DNA from: Geodermatophilaceae bacterium
Lineage (GTDB): Bacteria; Actinomycetota; Actinomycetes; Mycobacteriales; Geodermatophilaceae
Length of the DNA: 7,790 nt
Assembly (NCBI GenBank): GCA_013811975.1
Contig: JACCUF010000248.1
Coordinates: 1 to 7,790 of the forward strand
Direction: 5' to 3'
A model generated the notes under the pieces. The model did not search any database, was not told the origin of the DNA, and worked only from the letters and a program-made list of their open reading frames with translations. Position numbers and translations under genes: made by a program. Positions 1 through 4,308 of this stretch are shown here, piece after piece. Every line of letters starts with the position of its first letter. The stretch's first letter is position 1.

Positions 1-2
1 CC

Positions 3-782
3 GGAGAGCAATCCCTGATCGATGCGGTGACTCGAGCCAAGAAGGACGCCCGCAACCAGGGCTGCGATGACCTGCTCGCCTTTGCCACCTCGGCGGTACG
101 GGATGCCTCGAATTCCTCGTCGGTCCTTGGCCGCGTCAAGCGCGAGACCGGAGTCGAGTTGGGAGTCCTGACCGGTCCCGAGGAGGCCCGATTGACGTTC
201 CTGGCCGTGCGCCGCTGGTACGGCTGGAGCGCCGGCCGATTACTGGATCTCGACATCGGCGGCGGTTCTCTGGAGATGGCCGTCGGGGTCGACGAGGAAC
301 CCGAACTAGCGATCTCGGTGCCGCTGGGTGCTGGTCGAATGGCGCGGGACTTCCTCCGCGGTGATCCACCGGACAAGAAGGCGCTGGCGGGACTGCGCGA
401 GTATGCCGAGGCGACATTGGACAAGCCCGTCAAGGAGATCGCCGCCATCGGGGCCAGCGACCGGATCGTCGCGACGTCGAAGACCTTTCGCAGCCTTGCC
501 CGGCTCACCGGTGCTGCGCCGTCGAGCGCCGGACCTCGAGTGGCTCGGCAGCTCACCTTGGAGGGCCTGGGCCAGCTGATCGGATTCATCTCGAGGATCT
601 CCTCGGCCGACCTCGCCGAACTCGACGGCGTCAGCGCCACGCGGTCGCATCAACTGTTGGCCGGAGCGGTCGTTGCCGAGGTCGCCATGAGCATGCTCGG
701 GATCGGTGCCGTGCAGCTTTGTCCCTGGGCGCTGCGCGAAGGCGTCATCCTGAGACGCCTGGACTGGCTGGAGGGGGTGTGA
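3..782 (+). CDS. ppx: Ppx/GppA-family phosphatase (exopolyphosphatase), 5' end outside window
   Basis: The frame is open to the left window edge, and 259 C-terminal residues are visible. The GTG at 27 is an internal valine, because the residues before it (GEQSLIDAV) continue the family alignment. Judged against the recalled mycobacterial Ppx1 (Rv0496, about 330 aa), some 50-60 N-terminal residues are missing, including the first nucleotide-fold motif (DxGSNT). Visible family motifs are AFATSAVRDASN, the glycine-rich phosphate-binding loop DIGGGSLEMAVG, RRWYGWSAGR, ATSKTFRSLARLTGAAPS and the C-terminal CPWALREGVILRRLD. The family belongs to the ASKHA fold. It removes terminal phosphate from inorganic polyphosphate, and some members hydrolyse pppGpp to ppGpp; the sequence does not say which substrate is preferred. 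The protein has no signal peptide or membrane segment and is expected to be cytosolic. Its stop is followed at once by the micro-ORF at 782 and the membrane-protein gene, which suggests co-transcription. Confidence 0.93.
   Translation, partial: GEQSLIDAVTRAKKDARNQGCDDLLAFATSAVRDASNSSSVLGRVKRETGVELGVLTGPEEARLTFLAVRRWYGWSAGRLLDLDIGGGSLEMAVGVDEEPELAISVPLGAGRMARDFLRGDPPDKKALAGLREYAEATLDKPVKEIAAIGASDRIVATSKTFRSLARLTGAAPSSAGPRVARQLTLEGLGQLIGFISRISSADLAELDGVSATRSHQLLAGAVVAEVAMSMLGIGAVQLCPWALREGVILRRLDWLEGV
770..777 (+). promoter_or_regulatory. Strong Shine-Dalgarno sequence before the 782 ATG
   Basis: GGAGGGGG lies inside the last codons of ppx. Its GGAGG core (770-774) ends 7 nt before an ATG at 782, which is near-ideal spacing. 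The ATG at 871 of the next recognisable gene has only a weaker GAGG (857-860) 10 nt upstream. This site is the main evidence that ribosomes initiate at 782. The same bases encode the end of ppx (Leu-Glu-Gly-Val), so a chance match is possible. Confidence 0.4.
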
Positions 783-874
783 TGAGCCGCGAGGGCGGGA
801 GCATCGCAGGGCCGGTCACGGCCCGAGGAGCGGACCGACCGGTGGGCGCAGCGAGCGAGGCCGGACAACAATGA
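782..874 (+). CDS. Putative 30-residue bridging micro-ORF between ppx and membrane-protein gene
   Basis: The frame begins with an ATG that shares its A with the last base of the ppx stop (TGATG). It runs 30 codons and ends in a TGA at 872-874 that overlaps the ATG of the next gene (ATGA, 871-874). A GGAGG sits 7 nt upstream of its start. The peptide begins MSREGGSIAGPV and ends ASEAGQQ. It is polar, with no membrane segment and no recognised domain. Eight of its 30 codons end in A or T, so codon use neither supports nor excludes coding. It fills the whole gap between two genes with touching junctions at both ends, as expected of a peptide translated to couple ppx to the downstream gene. A chance open frame in GC-rich DNA is the main alternative. 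Confidence 0.33.
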   Translation: MSREGGSIAGPVTARGADRPVGAASEAGQQ

Positions 875-1824
875 CATCTCCGAGCGAGGGCGAACTGGAC
901 AGGAATGATTCGTCGAGCGACGACCGAGGATCAGGCGGCGCGGCGTCGACCGCGTCACGAGGGCTCGCCGACATCCTGCGCGAGGCCGGGATCAGCACAT
1001 CCGGAGCGGGAGGGCGTCGCCGGCGTCAAGACGACACCGACACCGACACCGACATCGAGAACGCTGGAACCGACGATGTGCGGATCGTGCAAGACGCGAA
1101 TACCGAGGATGATGCCGACTGGGACACTTGGAACGATGTCGGCGGTCTCAGCTCCTACCTCCGTGCGCGAACCGATCCCGCCGCGATGGGCAACGCGATG
1201 GACAACGCGGCGATGGGTAACGCCGCGACGGACAACGGCGATGGAGATTCGCAGCCACCCCGGACCGACACCGGACCGGTGCTGACTCTCGCGTGGGTCA
1301 CCCCCGGCACCGACCGGTCGGAGACCTCCGTGTCGCGGACCAGCCCGGCATCGAGTCCGCCCGAGCGATCCGTGGGCGCACCGGCGACGGGAGGCAGCCC
1401 ACACTCGACGACCGTCCCATCCCCCGAGCCTCTTCCCACCGAATCCGGTTCGAGGACTGCCCCGTCACACGCCACTCGCTCATCGTCAGCGTTGGCGACA
1501 GCTCCGGAAGACGACCCAGACGAGGAGGATTCGGCGGTTCCGCGGACATCGGGCGTGCTCAGCTGGGCGATCCTCGGTGTCGAGCTCCTGGCCGCGCTCG
1601 GACTGGGGGTGGCGGCCTGGTACGCGTTCTCCGCTCTGTGGGACCTGTTGCCCTACGTCGCGGCTTTCGCCGGTTCCTTGGTAGTGACGGGGCTGGTGGC
1701 CGTGGCCGGCGCGCTGCGGGCGCGTACCGGTCGTAACCCGCTAGGACTGCCGACACTGTGCATCTTGGTCTTCGCCGGCACCGTGCTCGTCGTGCTACCG
1801 GCCGCGACCCTGATCGTTCCTTAG
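871..1824 (+). CDS. Conserved actinobacterial membrane protein, acidic N-terminus with three C-terminal TM helices (Rv0497-like)
   Basis: This 317-residue protein has two parts. Residues 1-225 are hydrophilic and probably disordered, rich in Asp, Ser, Thr and Pro, with low-complexity runs (alternating Asp-Thr at 55-61; Ala-Met-Gly-Asn-like units at 105-122). Residues 229-255, 258-282 and 290-316 form three hydrophobic helices at the extreme C-terminus. Residues 31-52 carry a short helix-like segment (GLADILREAGI) followed by GGRRRR. This resembles the AELLARxG-plus-poly-Arg motif recalled in mycobacterial Rv0497, also located after ppx1. The function of that family is not known to me; the basic cluster and long acidic tail suggest a cytoplasmic interaction region tethered to the membrane. 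The ATG at 871 was chosen because it places the conserved motif about 30 residues in. Homology is inferred from position, architecture and that one motif. Confidence 0.8.
   Translation: MTSPSEGELDRNDSSSDDRGSGGAASTASRGLADILREAGISTSGAGGRRRRQDDTDTDTDIENAGTDDVRIVQDANTEDDADWDTWNDVGGLSSYLRARTDPAAMGNAMDNAAMGNAATDNGDGDSQPPRTDTGPVLTLAWVTPGTDRSETSVSRTSPASSPPERSVGAPATGGSPHSTTVPSPEPLPTESGSRTAPSHATRSSSALATAPEDDPDEEDSAVPRTSGVLSWAILGVELLAALGLGVAAWYAFSALWDLLPYVAAFAGSLVVTGLVAVAGALRARTGRNPLGLPTLCILVFAGTVLVVLPAATLIVP
1033..1056 (+). repeat. In-frame 6-bp tandem repeat (GACACC) in membrane-protein gene
   Basis: Three copies of GACACC are followed by a variant GACATC, and they encode the alternating Asp-Thr run of the disordered region. 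The unit length is a multiple of three, so copy changes would lengthen or shorten the acidic stretch without breaking the frame. Confidence 0.7.
1183..1236 (+). repeat. In-frame degenerate 12/15-bp repeats in membrane-protein gene
   Basis: Four related units follow one another: GCGATGGGCAAC, GCGATGGACAAC, GCGGCGATGGGTAAC and GCCGCGACGGACAAC. They encode AMGN, AMDN, AAMGN and AATDN. The alternation of Gly and Asp before Asn suggests duplication of a larger two-unit block with later drift. It lies wholly in the disordered part of the protein. Confidence 0.7.
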
Positions 1825-1849
1825 CCGCCGTACAGATAACGTCGCGCCA
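1814..1849 (+). promoter_or_regulatory. Possible promoter giving a leaderless proline dehydrogenase mRNA
   Basis: TAACGT at 1837-1842 matches the actinobacterial -10 pattern TANNNT. It ends 6 nt before the ATG at 1849, so transcription would start at or beside the start codon. No convincing -35 is seen at the expected distance (about 1814-1819). The upstream sequence has no Shine-Dalgarno motif, which fits a leaderless start. The match is short and could be chance. Confidence 0.25.
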
Positions 1850-2769
1850 TGCTCCGAGAGTTGATCCTCGCTGCCGCGGGCAACGAAACCGTCAAGAAGG
1901 CGGTCGCGGGCGCCCCGATCAGCCGGGAGGTCGTCAGCAGGTTCGTGGCCGGTGAGCAGATCGAGGACGCGGTACGCGCTACCCGCGAGTTGGCCGAGCA
2001 GGGGCTGGCGGCCAGCCTCGACCACCTCGGAGAGGACACCACCGACCTGGCTCAGGCGGTGGCGGCCACCGAGACCTACATCGGGCTGCTCGAACGGCTG
2101 GCCGCCGAGCACCTGACACCCGCGGCCGAGGTCAGCATCAAGCTCTCCGCCGTGGGTCAGAGCGTCGATGAGGACTTCGCTCTTGCCAGGGCGCGCGAGG
2201 TCTGCGCCGCGGCCGATCGCGCCGGCACCACGGTGACCCTCGACATGGAGGATTACACCACCACTGATTCAACCCTGGCCATCCTGCAGACCCTGCGCCG
2301 GGAGTTCCCTCGGACCGGTGCGGTCGTCCAGTCCTACCTCCGGCGTACCGAAGCCGACTGCCTTGGCCTGGCCGGTCCCGGCTCACGGGTACGGCTGTGC
2401 AAGGGCGCGTACGCCGAACCCGAGGAAGCGGCCTACCAGGACAAGCACGAGGTGGACTTGTCCTACGTGCGCTGTCTGAACGTGCTGATGGCCGGCAAGG
2501 GTCGCCCGATGATCGCCACTCACGATCCGCGGCTGATCGCCATCGCCGGCGAACGCGCCGCCCGGTACGGCCGGATGCCCGAGTCCTGGGAGTACCAGAT
2601 GCTCTATGGGACCCGGCCCACCGAGCAGAAGCGACTCATCGAGCTCGGGCACACTGTGCGGGTCTACGTGCCTTTCGGTCAGGAGTGGTACGGCTATCTG
2701 ATGCGTCGTCTTGCCGAGCGACCGGCGAACGTCACCTTCTTCCTGCGAGCGGTGGCGACGAAAGGATGA
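1849..2769 (+). CDS. putB: Proline dehydrogenase (monofunctional, FAD-dependent)
   Basis: This enzyme oxidises L-proline to delta-1-pyrroline-5-carboxylate and passes electrons through FAD to the respiratory chain; it is peripheral to the membrane. The 306 residues are a complete stand-alone Pro_dh TIM barrel of usual length, without the P5C dehydrogenase domain of PutA. Family motifs in order are the N-terminal LDHLGEDTTD (57-66), SIKLSA (96-101), LDMEDYTTTDST (131-142), YLRRTEADC (163-171), RVRLCKGAYAEP with the conserved Lys (180-191), ATHDPRLI (223-230), EYQMLYG (248-254) and YGYLMRRLAERPAN (281-294). The paired arginines of the last motif bind the substrate carboxylate in characterised members. 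The start at 1849 gives the usual N-terminus but has no Shine-Dalgarno sequence. The gap to the preceding stop is 24 nt, and the stop overlaps the proC start. No P5C dehydrogenase gene is visible here, so complete proline catabolism would need one elsewhere. Confidence 0.95.
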   Translation: MLRELILAAAGNETVKKAVAGAPISREVVSRFVAGEQIEDAVRATRELAEQGLAASLDHLGEDTTDLAQAVAATETYIGLLERLAAEHLTPAAEVSIKLSAVGQSVDEDFALARAREVCAAADRAGTTVTLDMEDYTTTDSTLAILQTLRREFPRTGAVVQSYLRRTEADCLGLAGPGSRVRLCKGAYAEPEEAAYQDKHEVDLSYVRCLNVLMAGKGRPMIATHDPRLIAIAGERAARYGRMPESWEYQMLYGTRPTEQKRLIELGHTVRVYVPFGQEWYGYLMRRLAERPANVTFFLRAVATKG

Positions 2770-3578
2770 AGACTGCAATGAGATTGGCCATTCTGGGTGG
2801 CGGAAAGATCGGCGAGGCGCTGCTCTCCGGCCTGTTGCGCGGTCCACTGGCCGTGGATCAGATAGTGGTTAGCGAGCACCACGCCGACCGGGCAAGTTAT
2901 CTTGCGCAGACTTATTCCGTACGGGCGCTCTCGGTCGAGGACGCCGTACGTGCCTCAGACGTCCTGCTGATCGCGGTCAAGCCACAGGACATCGCGACCC
3001 TGCTCGCCGAGATCGCACCCCATGCTGAGGGACAGGTTGTGATCTCGGTGGCGGCCGGCATCACAACCAAGCGGATCGAGGCGGTACTACCGCCCGGCAC
3101 CCCGGTGGTCCGGACGATGCCGAACACTCCGGCGCTGGTCGATCAGGCGATGACCGCGATCAGCGCCGGTGCGCACGCCACCGAGGAGCACCTGGCCGCC
3201 GCGGAAAGCGTGCTGGCCAGTGTCGGGCGAGTGATCCGGGTGCCGGAGTCCCAGCTCGACGCGGTCACGGCTCTGTCGGGCAGCGGCCCGGCTTACTTCT
3301 TCTTCCTGGTCGAGGCGATGATCGATGCCGGGATCCTGCTCGGCCTGCCGCGTACGGTGGCTGCCGAGCTCATCGTGCAGACCGCCCTGGGCTCGGCCAC
3401 GATGTTGCGGGATACCGGCGAGCACCCGGTACAGCTGCGGGAGGCGGTCACCTCACCCGGCGGTACGACGATCATGGCCATCCGCGAGCTCGAGCGTCAC
3501 GGCGTACGCGCGGCGCTGCTGGCTGCCATCGAAGCTGCGCGGGACCGCTCTGTGGAGCTGGGGAAGGCTGACGACTGA
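2766..3578 (+). CDS. proC: Pyrroline-5-carboxylate reductase
   Basis: ProC reduces delta-1-pyrroline-5-carboxylate to L-proline with NAD(P)H, the last step of proline synthesis, in the cytosol. From the ATG at 2766 the protein has 270 residues, a normal length. The N-terminal Rossmann fold opens with LAILGGGKIGEALLSGLL (7-24), followed by IAVKPQD (69-75), VVISVAAGIT (91-100) and VVRTMPNTPALV (114-125). The C-terminal helical dimerisation domain carries the ProC signature ALSGSGPAYFFFLVEAM (169-185) and VTSPGGTT (228-235). The ATG at 2766 shares ATGA with the dehydrogenase stop, suggesting translational coupling. A second ATG at 2778 gives MRLAILGGG directly at the Rossmann strand (266 residues) and lies 11 nt after AAAGGA (2761-2766), so it is a real alternative. 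The frame stays open upstream to 2397, but that stretch lies over the dehydrogenase in another frame and is not coding. Confidence 0.95.
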   Translation: MKTAMRLAILGGGKIGEALLSGLLRGPLAVDQIVVSEHHADRASYLAQTYSVRALSVEDAVRASDVLLIAVKPQDIATLLAEIAPHAEGQVVISVAAGITTKRIEAVLPPGTPVVRTMPNTPALVDQAMTAISAGAHATEEHLAAAESVLASVGRVIRVPESQLDAVTALSGSGPAYFFFLVEAMIDAGILLGLPRTVAAELIVQTALGSATMLRDTGEHPVQLREAVTSPGGTTIMAIRELERHGVRAALLAAIEAARDRSVELGKADD

Positions 3579-3640
3579 GCGAGTTTGGATCCCGCCGATG
3601 CATCACCGGGCAGGTCACGCGCTTTTCGGTGGCTCCCAGC

Positions 3641-3680
3641 TATCGCTTCTGTCACATGCGTACCGCTACTGTCACGCCAG
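3641..3680 (+). promoter_or_regulatory. 20-bp-periodic direct repeat upstream of the HTH gene, candidate operator
   Basis: Two adjacent 20-bp units, 3641-3660 and 3661-3680, match at 14 positions; their first 15 bases match at 13, with pattern TAyCGCTwCTGTCAC. A 20-bp period is close to two helical turns, so bound proteins would sit on the same DNA face. A further GTCACGC lies at 3614-3620, identical to 3671-3677. TACTGT (3667-3672) fits the TANNNT -10 pattern, so a bound factor could cover a promoter; no good -35 is seen. The adjacent HTH gene makes autoregulation a natural hypothesis. Confidence 0.4.
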
Positions 3681-3687
3681 CACGTGA
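3672..3687. promoter_or_regulatory. 16-bp inverted repeat TCACG-N6-CGTGA
   Basis: Perfect 5-bp arms TCACG and CGTGA flank six bases. The left arm is shared with the second direct-repeat unit. The geometry resembles a binding site for a dimeric regulator. I recall that the developmental regulator BldD binds loosely similar AGTGA/TCAC-type half-sites, but this match is too short to assign one. Confidence 0.25.
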
Positions 3688-3720
3688 GTGTCAGCCGGCG
3701 GGGAAGCCGACAGCCGACAC
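3688..3720 (+). other. Possible interrupted hairpin in the HTH-gene leader
   Basis: Outer arms GTGTC (3688-3692) and GACAC (3716-3720) enclose an inner CGGC (3696-3699) and GCCG (3706-3709) pair around a GGGGAA loop, with an asymmetric internal loop between the stems. No T tract follows, so it does not look like an intrinsic terminator for proC. Short GC-rich hairpins arise often by chance in such DNA. Confidence 0.2.
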
Positions 3721-3749
3721 GGGGGCGAAGGTTCGGTGAATGAGAGACT

Positions 3750-4088
3750 ATGGGGACCCAATCTGAATCGGGTTCGCCCGAACGTCGCGCAAGCGCCGGC
3801 TCCGGCGATCCCGCCGCTCTGCCACGCTCGGCTGAATTACCCCGTCGTGGAGACGGCCAGAGTGAGGACGAGCGGCGCAAGATCGGTGAGAGTTCTTTCG
3901 GCGGCTTGTCATCGGTGGCGTTCCTGACCGTGGCCGAGGTAGCCAGCCTGATGCGGGTGTCCAAGATGACCGTCTACCGGCTGCTGCACTCCGGAGAGTT
4001 GGCCGGGGTCCGCGTCGGTCGCTCCTTCCGCGTACCCGAGTCTGCGGTGCACAACTACTTGCGGGACGCCTTCAACGACACCGCCTAA
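3750..4088 (+). CDS. Small excisionase/MerR-like helix-turn-helix DNA-binding protein (Rv0500A-like)
   Basis: Residues 58-108 form a compact winged-HTH domain of the excisionase/HTH_17 type: FLTVAEVASLMRVSKMTVYR is the HTH, and the following GVRVGRSFRVPESAVHNYL is the wing and last helix. It closely resembles recalled mycobacterial Rv0500A, also downstream of proC. It should bind DNA in the cytoplasm; its targets are unknown, and excisionase is only a fold name here because no integrase is present. The start is doubtful. The ATG at 3750 gives 112 residues with only a weak GAGAG 3 nt upstream. In codons 1-56, 21 end in A or T, against 5 in codons 57-112, so the first half may not be coding. 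TTG at 3906 or GTG at 3915 would give 57-60 residues, covering just the domain. It ends 4 nt before the 8-bp tandem repeat. Confidence 0.82.
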   Translation: MGTQSESGSPERRASAGSGDPAALPRSAELPRRGDGQSEDERRKIGESSFGGLSSVAFLTVAEVASLMRVSKMTVYRLLHSGELAGVRVGRSFRVPESAVHNYLRDAFNDTA

Positions 4089-4092
4089 GCCT

Positions 4093-4130
4093 GGATCCGT
4101 GGATCCGTGGATCCGTGGATCCGTGGATCG
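4093..4130 (+). repeat. 8-bp tandem repeat GGATCCGT, over 4.5 copies
   Basis: Four perfect GGATCCGT units (4093-4124) are followed by a partial GGATCG. The array starts 4 nt after the HTH-gene stop. Each unit contains the palindrome GGATCC, so alternate units can pair as a hairpin. A unit of eight bases is not frame-preserving, which fits its non-coding position. It is a likely slippage site with variable copy number. Confidence 0.9.
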
Positions 4131-4175
4131 ACGGGGTTGGCCAGCGCTGGGCAGACCAGCCGCCCCACCCTGCCT

Positions 4176-4247
4176 GAAAGTGCCTTTCGATGCAGTGATA
4201 ATCAGGACTTTGACAATCCCGATTCTCCCTGCACAGAAGGCACTTTC
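4176..4247. repeat. 72-bp imperfect inverted repeat in intergenic region
   Basis: The left arm is GAAAGTGCCTT (4176-4186), then TCGA, then TGCAG (4191-4195). The right arm is CTGCA (4229-4233), then CAG, then AAGGCACTTTC (4237-4247). The 11-bp outer and 5-bp inner arms are perfect complements, separated by an asymmetric 4/3-nt internal loop. The 33-nt centre is clearly more AT-rich than its surroundings and contains TGATAATCA and a perfect TTGACA (4210-4215). No T run follows, so it is not a standard intrinsic terminator. It could be a small palindromic or MITE-like element, a regulator-binding site or a structured RNA. Confidence 0.75.
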
Positions 4248-4272
4248 GCGGTTACCGCCCCGAACGATCAGC

Positions 4273-4300
4273 TTGTCACTCCACGGATCGAGGCTAAGGT
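4273..4300 (+). promoter_or_regulatory. Candidate promoter for the LytR_C-domain gene
   Basis: TTGTCA (4273-4278) differs from the -35 consensus TTGACA at one base. After 16 bp comes TAAGGT (4295-4300), matching the -10 pattern TANNNT. Transcription would start near 4307-4309, at or just before the ATG at 4309, so the message would have almost no leader. The TTGACA at 4210-4215 has no -10 at suitable spacing and is a weaker candidate. Confidence 0.45.
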
Positions 4301-4308
4301 AGGCCGCA

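Larger units (their letters stand above)
3579..3749. other. Intergenic region between proC and the HTH gene
   Basis: No coding frame or intrinsic terminator (hairpin plus T run) is seen after proC. The region holds the direct repeat at 3641-3680, the inverted repeat at 3672-3687 and the hairpin at 3688-3720. A small palindrome GATGCATC at 3597-3604 has no evident role. If the HTH protein starts at 3906 or 3915, this region extends to more than 320 bases. Confidence 0.6.

Noticed and set aside
2397..2765. Open 5' extension of the proC frame, which would make a 393-residue protein
   Set aside because: It overlies the proline dehydrogenase in another frame, has Arg-rich shadow composition, and the ProC Rossmann fold begins only after 2766/2778.
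2383..2847. Minus-strand 154-codon ORF opposite proline dehydrogenase and the proC start
   Set aside because: It is a shadow of two genes with strong family motifs and has no domain or ribosome-binding site.
3750..4088. HTH protein as a phage excisionase marking a prophage or integrative element
   Set aside because: The neighbours are housekeeping genes with no integrase or attachment site, and the match is to the chromosomal Rv0500A-type protein next to proC.
4093..4130. CRISPR array
   Set aside because: The units are only 8 bp with no spacers, and no cas genes are present.
4176..4247. tRNA or intrinsic terminator
   Set aside because: No cloverleaf, anticodon arm or T-loop motif is seen, and no T run follows either arm.
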